Positions 54,870 through 63,366 of a stretch of DNA of 64,000 bases are shown piece by piece. The stretch is from UBA2336 sp031395485. Its GTDB lineage: Bacteria > Bacteroidota > Bacteroidia > Cytophagales > Cyclobacteriaceae. The notes under the pieces were generated by a model. It was given only the letters and a program-made list of their open reading frames with translations. It made no database searches and was not told the DNA's origin. The position numbers and the translations under genes were made by a program. Location: NCBI GenBank assembly GCA_031395485.1, contig JANNUS010000010.1, forward strand, positions 62,001 through 126,000. The letters run 5' to 3'. The first letter of the stretch is position 1. Each line of letters opens with the position of its first letter.

Positions 54870-55697
54870 CTATCCAATCTCAAAGCAACGCATGCTCACA
54901 CTGGCATTTTGAATTTCTTCAAAAGTGAATTTTATTTCGTCTTTCGCTCCGACTAATCCAAGGCTGTAGATCATCGGGAGATAGTGATCTGGTGTTGGAA
55001 TCGACAGAAGTGCAGACTGCCCCAACTTTTCATACTCAACCAAATCGTTAAACTCACGACTGAGGATTTTCTTTTTGCTGATTTCGTCAAACTCCTTGGC
55101 CCACTCGTATGGATTGGCTTCCATGTTATGAAAATCAGCGTTGTGTAAATTGTGAACAATGTTGCCACTACCAATGATAAGCACTCCCTTATTCCGCAGC
55201 GATTGTAACTCACTAGCAAGCTTAAAGTGATACGTTGCCGACTTTGAATAGTCAATGCTCATTTGAAAAACAGGAATTTCAGCATCGGGAAAAGCATGCT
55301 TCAATACAGTCCAGGCTCCATGATCTAAGCCCCACTCATGATCCTCTTGTACGTCCGTTGTGGTAACAATTTTTTTAACCTCTTGAGCATATTCAGGTGA
55401 CCCCATTGCAGGATACTTTATTTTATACATCGCATCCGGGAAGCCATAAAAATCATAAATAGTTTCAGGCCTGTTTGTAGCCGCTACATAGGTTCCTTTT
55501 TGCGTAAGCCAGTGAGCAGATATTACCAAGATTGCATTGGGTTTTTCTTTTAACGATTTACCCATCATGGCTAGGTTCTTTGTGAATGCATTATTCATCA
55601 ACACGTTTAACGGATTCCCATGACCTATAAACCATGCTGGATATGGAGCGGTACTTTTAAAACCAGCTGTTTTTTTATGAAGATTCTGTAGTTGCAT
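54870..55697 (-). CDS. ygiD: Extradiol ring-cleavage dioxygenase, DODA/LigB family (YgiD-like)
   Basis: The 275-residue protein has the LigB-fold metal and active-site features FIGHGNPLNVL, ISAHWLTQK, HEWGLDHGAW and GSGNIVHNLHN. E. coli YgiD (4,5-DOPA dioxygenase extradiol) is the closest characterised relative in kind. Native substrate is unclear. It is transcribed on its own just after the clpC terminator. The 54680-54869 gap beyond it has no recognisable gene. Confidence 0.88.
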   Translation of the reverse strand: MQLQNLHKKTAGFKSTAPYPAWFIGHGNPLNVLMNNAFTKNLAMMGKSLKEKPNAILVISAHWLTQKGTYVAATNRPETIYDFYGFPDAMYKIKYPAMGSPEYAQEVKKIVTTTDVQEDHEWGLDHGAWTVLKHAFPDAEIPVFQMSIDYSKSATYHFKLASELQSLRNKGVLIIGSGNIVHNLHNADFHNMEANPYEWAKEFDEISKKKILSREFNDLVEYEKLGQSALLSIPTPDHYLPMIYSLGLVGAKDEIKFTFEEIQNASVSMRCFEIG

Positions 55698-55728
55698 AGG
55701 ATGTATACAATCTCTTTCTCAAAAAAGT

Positions 55729-55774
55729 TTAGTAAATGAAAAAGGCGAGAATGCTCGCCTTTTTCATTTACTAA
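55729..55774. terminator. Long bidirectional terminator between clpC and the dioxygenase gene
   Basis: Exact 21-base arms end in AAAAAGGCGAG and CTCGCCTTTTT around the loop AATG, with T tracts on both strands. It ends clpC transcription and would stop transcripts from either side. Confidence 0.8.
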
Positions 55775-55787
55775 CTTAAACCTGTAT

Positions 55788-58325
55788 TTACTCACTTTTT
55801 TTCGATGCTGCTTTTGGTTTTTTTACTTTAATAGTGACGCTATCACTCTTTCCATCGTAGTCTGCTACTAGCGTGCCGCCTTCTTCAATCTCGCCTTTCA
55901 GAATTTCCTCGGCTACCGGATCTTCCAGATACTTGGTAATGGCTCGGTTTAACGGGCGTGCGCCAAACTGATGGTCATATCCTTTTTCGGCTAGGAAGTC
56001 CTTTGCCTTATCGGTTAACTCAACGTTGTAACCGAGTTGTGTAATCCTATCAAATACTTTTTTAAGCGAGAGCTCAATGATTTTGTGAATGTGTTCGCGC
56101 TGAAGTGAATTGAACACGATCACATCATCCAAGCGGTTTAAAAACTCAGGGCTGAATACACGTTTCAATGCGTTTTGAATCGTGGACTTCATCGCCTCTT
56201 CTTCATTTTCTTTTTTTGCTGAGGTGGTAAAGCCTATCCCACTACCAAAATCCTTTAAATCGCGTACACCGATGTTTGAAGTCATAATGATGATGGTGTT
56301 TCTAAAATCTACTCTGCGGCCAAGGCCATCGGTAAGAATTCCGTCATCCAACACTTGTAATAGAATATTAAAAATATCTGGATGTGCTTTCTCAATCTCG
56401 TCAAGCAAAACAACCGAGTAAGGCTTCCGTCTTACTTTTTCGGTAAGTTGTCCGCCTTCTTCGTAACCTACATATCCTGGAGGGGCACCTACTAATCGTG
56501 AAACAGAGAATTTTTCCATGTACTCACTCATATCAATTCGTATAACTGAATCCTCTTTGTCAAACAGATAAGTCGCTAATACTTTTGCCAACTCTGTTTT
56601 ACCAACACCGGTAGGCCCCAGAAAAATGAAGGAGCCAATAGGTTTCTTCGGATCTTTTAATCCAACGCGGGTTCGTTGAATAGCTCGTGTTAATTTTTTA
56701 ATAGCTTCTTCTTGTCCTATTACCCTGCCACTTAATTCGCTACTCATGCTTAGTAGCTTATTACTTTCTTTTTGCGCAATACGATTGGTAGGGATGCCTG
56801 TCATCATTGCGATAACATCTGCAACGTTGTCTTCATTTACCGTATATTTTTCCGTGCGGGTTTTATCTTCCCATTTTGCTTTAGCGATATCAAGCTGTTC
56901 CAGTAGTTTTTTCTCGCGGTCGCGTAGCTGAGCCGCTTCTTCATATTTCTGACTTTTCACTACACGGTTTTTTTCTTTCTTCACGTCTTCTACAGCCTCT
57001 TCTAATTTTACAATTTCTTCGGGCACATGAATATTATTGATGTGAACACGGGCACCAGCTTCGTCCATTACATCAATAGCCTTATCTGGCAAGAATCGAT
57101 CGCTGATATAGCGGTCAGAAAACTTTACACACGACTCAATAGCTGCTTTGGTATAGGATACATGGTGATGATCTTCATATTTCTCCTTAATATTTTCCAG
57201 TATCTGGATTGTCTCCTCTACTGTAGTAGAGTCAACTAAAACCATTTGAAACCTCCGAGCCAGTGCGCCATCTTTTTCGATGTATTGCCTATACTCATCT
57301 AGTGTAGTAGCACCAATACATTGAATTTCTCCACGTGATAATGCTGGCTTAAACATATTAGACGCATCGAGTGAGCCCGAAGCTCCGCCCGCGCCAACAA
57401 TGGTATGTAATTCATCGATGAATAAAATTACGTCTGGAGATTTCTCCAATTCATTCATCACTGCTTTCATGCGCTCTTCAAACTGACCGCGGTATTTGGT
57501 TCCGGCTACCAACGAGGCTAAGTCAAGTGTTACTACACGCTTGCCAAACAACACGCGCGAAACTTTTTTCTGAACAATGCGAAGAGCAAGACCTTCCGCA
57601 ATTGCAGTTTTACCCACACCGGGTTCACCGATCAGTATTGGATTATTTTTCTTTCTACGGCTAAGAATTTGCGCTACACGTTCAATCTCCTTTTCGCGAC
57701 CAACGATTGGATCGAGTTTTCCGTCTTCTGCATAACGGGTTAAGTCACGACCGAAATTATCCAGCACCGGTGTACGTGATTTTTCAGCTCCCTTTTTTTC
57801 TTTACCTGCTCCGCCTCCAGGAGCACCTCCAAAAATTCGTGAGGAATCATCATCTGGATCATCCGTATCGGAGGCTGCCTGCGGCCCCTCTGCCTGATAT
57901 TCAAGCATCTCTTTTACGGTTTCGTAATTCACATCAAACTTATTTAATATTTGCGTGGCTAAATTATCAGCATCGCGAAGGATGGATAATAATAAATGCT
58001 CTGTTCCTATTAATTGGGCTTTAAAAATCTTTGCTTCCAGATATGTAATTTTCAAAACTTTTTCGGAAGCTTTTGTGAGTGGAATATTCGCCAGATTTTT
58101 TACTTCATGGGTAGCTGTTCCTTTTGATACTTTTTCAACTTCTGAGCGTAACTCATCGAGTGGAACACCTAATTTTTTCAGTACACCAACGGCTACGCCC
58201 TCACCCTCACGGATCAGCCCTAACAACAGATGTTCGGCACCTATATAATCGTGACCAAGGCGAAGTGCTTCTTCACGACTTAGGGAAATAACTTCTTTAA
58301 CACGGTTGGAAAATTTTGCCTCCAT
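55788..58325 (-). CDS. clpC: ATP-dependent Clp protease ATP-binding subunit ClpC
   Basis: The 845-residue Hsp100 AAA+ unfoldase has an N-terminal double Clp repeat (LSREEALRLGHDYIGAEHLLLGLI and a second copy), a Gly/Asp-rich linker, AAA-1 with GEPGVGKTAIAEG, a UVR-type coiled middle domain (KSQKYEEAAQLRDREKKL), AAA-2 with GPTGVGKTELAK and the C-terminal D2 domain. It feeds ClpP. It is alone and ends at a strong bidirectional terminator. Confidence 0.96.
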   Translation of the reverse strand: MEAKFSNRVKEVISLSREEALRLGHDYIGAEHLLLGLIREGEGVAVGVLKKLGVPLDELRSEVEKVSKGTATHEVKNLANIPLTKASEKVLKITYLEAKIFKAQLIGTEHLLLSILRDADNLATQILNKFDVNYETVKEMLEYQAEGPQAASDTDDPDDDSSRIFGGAPGGGAGKEKKGAEKSRTPVLDNFGRDLTRYAEDGKLDPIVGREKEIERVAQILSRRKKNNPILIGEPGVGKTAIAEGLALRIVQKKVSRVLFGKRVVTLDLASLVAGTKYRGQFEERMKAVMNELEKSPDVILFIDELHTIVGAGGASGSLDASNMFKPALSRGEIQCIGATTLDEYRQYIEKDGALARRFQMVLVDSTTVEETIQILENIKEKYEDHHHVSYTKAAIESCVKFSDRYISDRFLPDKAIDVMDEAGARVHINNIHVPEEIVKLEEAVEDVKKEKNRVVKSQKYEEAAQLRDREKKLLEQLDIAKAKWEDKTRTEKYTVNEDNVADVIAMMTGIPTNRIAQKESNKLLSMSSELSGRVIGQEEAIKKLTRAIQRTRVGLKDPKKPIGSFIFLGPTGVGKTELAKVLATYLFDKEDSVIRIDMSEYMEKFSVSRLVGAPPGYVGYEEGGQLTEKVRRKPYSVVLLDEIEKAHPDIFNILLQVLDDGILTDGLGRRVDFRNTIIIMTSNIGVRDLKDFGSGIGFTTSAKKENEEEAMKSTIQNALKRVFSPEFLNRLDDVIVFNSLQREHIHKIIELSLKKVFDRITQLGYNVELTDKAKDFLAEKGYDHQFGARPLNRAITKYLEDPVAEEILKGEIEEGGTLVADYDGKSDSVTIKVKKPKAASKKSE

Positions 58326-58420
58326 AGAATGAGTATAAGAATTATGTAAATGTAAACTATTAACGGATTATTTGACCTTTCCAGTATTAAGATTTTAAAC
58401 GCTTTCCGCTTTGAATTTGT

Positions 58421-59074
58421 TCAATGTAGTTTTGCCGATGACCCTACTACGTTGTAAGCATTTGGGCCTTCACAAAACACAAGGTCAATAAGACTTAAGC
58501 CTTCTACAAAAGTATTGCCAAATACCTGAGCGTAAGTAACAGGTTGAAAAAAAGAGGCGAGTTGTTCGGTCTTTTTAGCTTGTATTACATTTCGAACATC
58601 GATAACACTGCCAGAAGGGATTTTTTCATACGCCATAGTTTCCTGAATTGGTATATCGAGTTTTAACCACCTGAGACAGATTGTCAGCAACTCGAAATTT
58701 AAGTCGTAAAGAAAAGTATGTTGCCTGAATAGCGTCAAGCGAAGATCATCGGCATAAAATTCAAAGAACGGTGCATTGCGGTAGGCCGATTCAATTGCAC
58801 GCCAATGGTTGTTAAGCCACTTTTGCGAATAATCAATTCGCACATCGGTGATTAATACTTTACCATACGCATCCTTGCGATTCATCCGCGCGGACTTTGA
58901 GGTGATCGGAACGATAAGCCGTTGTATCCCCTGGGCGGTTAGTATGTGGCATCGGTTGCGGTAACTTTGTTTTATAAAGTGTTCGAATTTTTCGACAATA
59001 ATATTTTCGGAGGAGCGCAATACTGAAAAATAAGCTATGGAGGGCAAGTATTGAAGTTCGATTAGTGTTTTCAC
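58421..59074 (-). CDS. WbqC-family protein
   Basis: The 217-residue protein opens IELQYLPSIAYFSVLRSSE and has RCHILTAQGIQRLIVPI and the conserved NNHWRAIESAYRNAPFFEFY, matching WbqC-like proteins of Bacteroidota. Members occur in polysaccharide loci, but the enzymatic role is not established. The start is GTG. It lies 3 bases past the Sua5-like gene, so they are co-transcribed. The 58326-58420 gap before clpC shows no further gene. Confidence 0.82.
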   Translation of the reverse strand: MKTLIELQYLPSIAYFSVLRSSENIIVEKFEHFIKQSYRNRCHILTAQGIQRLIVPITSKSARMNRKDAYGKVLITDVRIDYSQKWLNNHWRAIESAYRNAPFFEFYADDLRLTLFRQHTFLYDLNFELLTICLRWLKLDIPIQETMAYEKIPSGSVIDVRNVIQAKKTEQLASFFQPVTYAQVFGNTFVEGLSLIDLVFCEGPNAYNVVGSSAKLH

Positions 59075-59077
59075 AGA

Positions 59078-59701
59078 TTATAAATCAATTTTGCCTAAGC
59101 CTTGTCTTATAATTTTTAATTGTTCACCCGTACAGTCTACAACGGTAGAGGGAACATTTCCGCCTGCTCCACCATCAATTACAATGTCAACCAGGTTTTT
59201 AAAATCTTTATAAATTTCTTCAGGGTCGGTAGTATATTCTACAATGTGATCATCGTCTTTTATAGACGATGTTATTAGTGGATTACCGAGTTCAGCAACA
59301 AGGGTTCTGGGTATGGTATGATCGGGTATTCGAATACCGACAGTTTTTTTATTTACGTCAAGAATTTTTGGAACGCGACTGCTCGATTCGAGTATAAACG
59401 TGAATGGGCCGGGCAACGATCGTTTCAAAACTTTGAATACCGGAGTATCAATTCTTTTCACAAATTCAGCTATGTGACTCAGGTCGTTACAAATAAAGGA
59501 GAGGTCAAGTTTGTTGGGTTTAATATTCATGATCTTACACAACCGTTCAACAGATTTTCGGTTCATTAAATCGCAACCAATACCATAAATTGTATCGGTA
59601 GGGTAAATAATAATACCACCATTTCGCAATGTATCAACAACGTAGTTGATTTTGCGCTTCTCGGGGTTTTGCGGATGTATGTATAGAAACTCTGCCGGCA
59701 T
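59078..59701 (-). CDS. Sua5/YciO/YrdC-family protein (threonylcarbamoyl-AMP synthase-like)
   Basis: The 207-residue protein has the YrdC fold: IIYPTDTIYGIGCDL, KRSLPGPFTFILE, GIRIPDHT and a late STVVDCT. Sua5/TsaC makes threonylcarbamoyl-AMP for the t6A37 tRNA modification; the similar YciO lacks demonstrated activity. The opening PTDTIYGIGCDLMN resembles YciO as much as TsaC, so the exact role is open. It forms a two-gene unit with the WbqC-like gene and diverges from mltG. Confidence 0.85.
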   Translation of the reverse strand: MPAEFLYIHPQNPEKRKINYVVDTLRNGGIIIYPTDTIYGIGCDLMNRKSVERLCKIMNIKPNKLDLSFICNDLSHIAEFVKRIDTPVFKVLKRSLPGPFTFILESSSRVPKILDVNKKTVGIRIPDHTIPRTLVAELGNPLITSSIKDDDHIVEYTTDPEEIYKDFKNLVDIVIDGGAGGNVPSTVVDCTGEQLKIIRQGLGKIDL

Positions 59702-59791
59702 TCTAAATAATTGTTTAAATATACCTCGTTAAAGGTTTATAAAAGTCATAATTGAATTAGCATAATCCTTTAATCTGAGTAATTCGGAACG

Positions 59792-59799
59792 TATTTTTG
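59792..59799 (+). promoter_or_regulatory. -7 promoter box for mltG
   Basis: TATTTTTG, an exact TAnnTTTG match, 20 bases before the mltG ATG. Confidence 0.45.
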
Positions 59800-59818
59800 A
59801 ATTCTTATTACCATCACT

Positions 59819-60874
59819 ATGTTCAAAGGCTTCGGTAAAATTATTTTATTCCTTCTGGCTTCAATTTTATTGATTTCGTTCACATTTTATGCGTATCAGG
59901 TAGTTTATACTCCGAATGTATTAGTGGGGAAGGAAGATCGGATTATTGTTATTCCGGATGATGCCACATTTGAATCTATTCAAAAGCAATTACATGAAGG
60001 TCAATATGTTCAGGACTTGATTTCATTTAGTTTTCTTGCAAAGTTGATGGACTATGATGAGAATATTAAATCGGGTCGTTTCACCTTGCGCGCAAACATG
60101 AATAATCTTACAGCCATCAGACATTTAAGACTGGGACTGCAAGAGCCCGTAAAAATTACGTTTAATAATGTTAGGCTTATCGCTGACTTGAGCGAAAAAA
60201 TCACAAAAAACTTGGCGATATCACCATCCGAGTTTGAGGCGGCCCTAATAGGATTTTCAATGAGCAACACGTACGGGTTTACCAAAGACAATGTACTATC
60301 GATGTTTATACCCAATACCTATGAGGTGTATTACAATATTAGTGCACCGTTGCTAATGGAACGTTTGTATGATGAGTATGATAATTTTTGGAGTGCACAG
60401 CGATTGCAGAAAGCAAAGACCCTTGGCTTAACACCTATCGAGGTTTCAATTCTTGCATCTATTGTTCAGGCAGAAACTGTAAAACCAGATGAAGCGCCTA
60501 TCATCGCGGGGCTTTATATAAACAGGCTAAAACAAGAAATTCCGTTGCAGGCTGATCCTACATTGGTATTCGCTGTTGGCGATTTTGCTTTGAAGCGCGT
60601 ATTAAATGAACATAAGGAAGTCGACTCTCCGTATAACACCTATAAAAATAGAGGGCTGCCACCCGGGCCGATTAATTTGCCAGAAATAAATTCGGTAGAG
60701 GCTGTGCTCAATTATAGTTCTAACGATTACATCTACATGTGTGCAAAAGAAGATTTTTCTGGGCGACATAATTTTTCTGCATCATACAAAGAGCATATGC
60801 TCAACGCTGATCGTTACCAAAGAGCATTAACCATTGAGCAGCGAAAGGGTGAAGCACTTAAGAAGAAAAAATAG
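59819..60874 (+). CDS. mltG: Endolytic murein transglycosylase MltG
   Basis: The 351-residue membrane-anchored enzyme cleaves nascent glycan strands and limits their length. It has one N-terminal helix (about 8-25), a LysM-like subdomain and the YceG/MltG catalytic domain with ILASIVQAETVKPDEAP (catalytic Glu), FINR-like YINRLKQ, PLQADPTLVFA and YNTYKNRGLPPGPI. It is followed by a thioesterase and YihY gene within 18 bases. Confidence 0.93.
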   Translation: MFKGFGKIILFLLASILLISFTFYAYQVVYTPNVLVGKEDRIIVIPDDATFESIQKQLHEGQYVQDLISFSFLAKLMDYDENIKSGRFTLRANMNNLTAIRHLRLGLQEPVKITFNNVRLIADLSEKITKNLAISPSEFEAALIGFSMSNTYGFTKDNVLSMFIPNTYEVYYNISAPLLMERLYDEYDNFWSAQRLQKAKTLGLTPIEVSILASIVQAETVKPDEAPIIAGLYINRLKQEIPLQADPTLVFAVGDFALKRVLNEHKEVDSPYNTYKNRGLPPGPINLPEINSVEAVLNYSSNDYIYMCAKEDFSGRHNFSASYKEHMLNADRYQRALTIEQRKGEALKKKK

Positions 60875-60888
60875 TAAAATTTTTGTCG

Positions 60889-61296
60889 ATGTATCAATCT
60901 GAGACTACTGTGCGTGTGCGCTATGGCGAAACCGATCAAATGGCGTATGTTTATTATGGTGTTTATGCCATGTATTATGAAGTGGCACGTGTGGAAAGTT
61001 TTAGAAAACTTGGTGTTACCTATAAAGAGCTTGAGGCTATGGGCGTGATGATGCCTGTGCTGGAGAATCATTCTAAATTTTTAGTGGCGGCAAGGTATGA
61101 TGAGTTGCTTCGCATTGTAACCACGATTCGTGATAAACCAACTGTTAAGATCAAATTCGAATTCGAAATTTATAATGAAAGAAATGAATTGATTCATCAG
61201 GGAGAAACCTTACTGGCATTTATAGATCAAAAAACGAGAAGACCCAGAAAGCCTCCTGAAAATTTGGTTAACGTTCTGGCTCCTTTTTTTAAATGA
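60889..61296 (+). CDS. Hotdog-fold acyl-CoA thioesterase (YbgC/FadM family)
   Basis: The 135-residue 4-hydroxybenzoyl-CoA-thioesterase-type protein has the catalytic-region motif RYGETDQMAYVYYGVY and the later KPTVKIKFEFEIYN strand. It probably hydrolyses short- or medium-chain acyl-CoA. The start is ATG 60889; a TTG two codons upstream is unlikely. It overlaps the YihY gene by 4 bases. Confidence 0.9.
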   Translation: MYQSETTVRVRYGETDQMAYVYYGVYAMYYEVARVESFRKLGVTYKELEAMGVMMPVLENHSKFLVAARYDELLRIVTTIRDKPTVKIKFEFEIYNERNELIHQGETLLAFIDQKTRRPRKPPENLVNVLAPFFK

Positions 61297-62285
61297 AGTT
61301 TAAGTATAAACGATATTTTTTTCAATGGAGCCCCGCCCTCTTCATCATCTATTGGATGAGGAGAATAAAATTCAAACGATGGGACAATGTTTCACTGTAT
61401 AAAATTATCAAGCTCTTTGTCCGAGATATCACACAGAACGAGATTTTAATTCGCGCCAATGGCGTTGCATTTAGTTTTATACTAGCCATTTTTCCTGCCA
61501 TAATATTTTTATTCACACTGATACCATACGTGACGCAATTTATACCGGAAGTTAATACACAAAGTATTATGGAGTTTTTAGCAGGAATGATGCCAGCCAG
61601 TATGTACGATGTTATCGCATCTACTGTTCAAGATATTATTAGCAATCAACGTGGCGGACTGCTTACATTGGGTTTTGTGTTTTCATTGTTTTTGGCCACA
61701 AATGGTATGATGTCGTTAATGAATGCTTTTAACGCATGTTATAAAACAAACGATCGCAGAGGTGGGCTTAAAACGCGATTAATCGCCACAGGACTAACGA
61801 TTAACCTGGCCGTTGTTCTTGTTCTTGCCGTAATTTTATTGGTAGTGGGTCAGCTAGTACTGAATTACTTGCTTTCAAATCTTCATGACCTCAAAGGGCT
61901 TGAATCAATTGACAAGTTCACCGTGTATTTACTTTTTGCACTGCGCTTTGTTGTGATTTTTGTTGTCTTTTTCCTCGCTGTCTCCACCATCTATTATTTT
62001 GGACCGGCCATTCATTATAACTGGAGGTTTTTTTCTATCGGATCTTTTCTCGCTACCATCTTAATTCTTGCCATTTCTTATGGATTCTCATACTACATCA
62101 CCAATTTCGGAACATACAATAAGGTGTATGGATCTATTGGCGTACTGATTGCTTTGATGGTGTGGGTACAGCTGGTAACAGTCGTACTGCTAATCGGTTA
62201 TGAAATCAATGCCAGTATTCACGATGCCGCCAGGATGCAAGCTATTTGGCATGGGCGAAGATTTAAAGGCGAAAACACATTGTAA
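61293..62285 (+). CDS. YihY/BrkB-family inner-membrane protein
   Basis: The 330-residue protein has five or six hydrophobic helices and the family features NGVAFSFILAIFPAIIFLF near 55-75 and YGSIGVLIALMVWVQLVTVVLLIGYEINA near the end. The RNase BN assignment of this family was withdrawn; its function, possibly membrane-linked, is unknown. It overlaps the thioesterase gene by 4 bases. Confidence 0.9.
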   Translation: MKFKYKRYFFQWSPALFIIYWMRRIKFKRWDNVSLYKIIKLFVRDITQNEILIRANGVAFSFILAIFPAIIFLFTLIPYVTQFIPEVNTQSIMEFLAGMMPASMYDVIASTVQDIISNQRGGLLTLGFVFSLFLATNGMMSLMNAFNACYKTNDRRGGLKTRLIATGLTINLAVVLVLAVILLVVGQLVLNYLLSNLHDLKGLESIDKFTVYLLFALRFVVIFVVFFLAVSTIYYFGPAIHYNWRFFSIGSFLATILILAISYGFSYYITNFGTYNKVYGSIGVLIALMVWVQLVTVVLLIGYEINASIHDAARMQAIWHGRRFKGENTL

Positions 62286-62320
62286 GCGTAGGCATTTCTT
62301 AATTTCTAAGCCCCATTGAA

Positions 62321-62486
62321 ATGAAAAAGCCTCTCTTGGTTGTTAGTCTTGTGCTAATGGCTACCTCTGTATCCCTTTTGATAATGTCCCCCATAACTAT
62401 TCGATCTGTTGATTTTTCTGAAAATTCTTGTGCTTGGAGTTTGTATTGGTGTTTTAGCAACCCAATTTTTAGGAAGAAAATCATAA
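62321..62486 (+). pseudogene. Small two-helix membrane protein broken by one extra T
   Basis: The frame begins MKKPLLVVSLVLMATSVSLL and then runs through an unlikely polar tail to 62512. Dropping one T from the T5 run at about 62411-62416 switches to a frame reading FLKILVLGVCIGVLATQFLG, a clean second membrane helix, ending RKS at a stop at 62484-62486. The corrected protein would be 54 residues. This could be a real mutation or a sequencing error; a terminator follows. It is convergent with nothing and lies between YihY and the TetR gene. Confidence 0.65.
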
Positions 62487-62510
62487 TTGAATTCTACGGA
62501 GGCCAGCAAT

Positions 62511-62540
62511 AAAAAAGCCCTGACAGAAGTCGGGGCTTTT
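62511..62540 (+). terminator. Rho-independent terminator after the small membrane gene
   Basis: AAAAGCCC pairs with GGGCTTTT, followed by a T-rich CATTTT. It ends the mltG-thioesterase-YihY side before the TetR promoter region. Confidence 0.7.
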
Positions 62541-62634
62541 CATTTTAGCAGAGGAGGAGGGTGTTTAAACCTTCTCCTAATGTGTTGAGAATCAATATAG
62601 CCGGATTCAGATTGGGGTTATAAAATAATTATTT

Positions 62635-62660
62635 TAGATAATACCGTTCGGTATTATCTA
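62635..62660. promoter_or_regulatory. Perfect palindromic operator at the TetR-gene promoter
   Basis: The left arm TAGATAATACCG and its exact reverse complement are separated by two bases (TT), 26 bases in all. It ends 6 bases before the TAnnTTTG box, so a dimeric repressor bound here would block transcription. It is typical of TetR autoregulation. Confidence 0.75.
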
Positions 62661-62665
62661 TTTTC

Positions 62666-62673
62666 TATATTTG
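62666..62673 (+). promoter_or_regulatory. -7 promoter box for the TetR gene
   Basis: TATATTTG, an exact TAnnTTTG match, 10 bases from the ATG at 62683, implying a very short leader. Confidence 0.55.
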
Positions 62674-62682
62674 ACCGTCACT

Positions 62683-63285
62683 ATGAAAGAGCTACAATCA
62701 AAAGCCGAAAGAACACGTCAATTTATTATTGAAAAAACAGCACCCATATTCAATACTAAAGGATATGCCGGTACCTATTTAAGCGATCTTACAGAAGCAA
62801 CCGGATTGACTAAAGGAAGCATCTATGGAAACTTTGAAAATAAGGATGATGTAGCCTTAGCCGCTTTTGACTATAACTTTGGGCGTGTAAATGATTATGT
62901 AGCGAAACGAATCCTTGCGCATGAATATTCGGTTGACAGACTGCTTGTTTATCCGAAGGTTTATCGTGATTTTCTGAAAATACCTTTCCTTCAATCAGGT
63001 TGCCCTATCCTTAACACTTCTACCGAGGCTGACGATACTCATCCAAAATTGAAACTAAGAGCAGCCAACGCTTTAGCGCATTGGAAAAGGTCAATTGAAA
63101 ATCAAATAAAGAGAGGTATAGGCCGTATGGAGATAAAGGAAAACACAAATCCAATTGAAATGGCGGTGGTAATTATGGCAATTATTGAAGGTGCAGTAAT
63201 GCAGGCAAAAGTTTCGGGTAAGGCAACTGAGCTGAGAATAGCTATGGACTATTTGGACAAAATGATACTGAGTCTTAGAGTCTAG
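62683..63285 (+). CDS. TetR/AcrR-family repressor
   Basis: The 200-residue protein has an N-terminal helix-turn-helix (GYAGTYLSDLTEATGLTKGSIYGNFENKDDV, about 30-55) and a helical ligand-binding domain. The ATG at 62683 follows a likely spurious TTG in the same frame. A palindrome at its promoter and a half-similar site before the downstream gene suggest it represses itself and the PanE-like gene. The ligand is unknown. Confidence 0.9.
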   Translation: MKELQSKAERTRQFIIEKTAPIFNTKGYAGTYLSDLTEATGLTKGSIYGNFENKDDVALAAFDYNFGRVNDYVAKRILAHEYSVDRLLVYPKVYRDFLKIPFLQSGCPILNTSTEADDTHPKLKLRAANALAHWKRSIENQIKRGIGRMEIKENTNPIEMAVVIMAIIEGAVMQAKVSGKATELRIAMDYLDKMILSLRV

Positions 63286-63298
63286 TTTTTTTTGAAAC

Positions 63299-63321
63299 AT
63301 AATATACCGTAAGGTATTATT
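63299..63321. promoter_or_regulatory. Second TetR-type operator before the PanE-like gene
   Basis: TACC-GTAA-GGTA with AATA/TTATT flanks resembles the palindrome at 62635-62660 (AATACCG/CGGTATT core). It lies 46 bases before the ATG at 63367, after the TetR stop. Confidence 0.5.
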
Positions 63322-63366
63322 CAGAAGTGTCAATTATGAACAAAGTAATAGAATAGCGATAATAAG

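Noticed and set aside
61293..62285. YihY gene as ribonuclease BN
   Set aside because: That assignment for the family was withdrawn; only membrane topology is supported.
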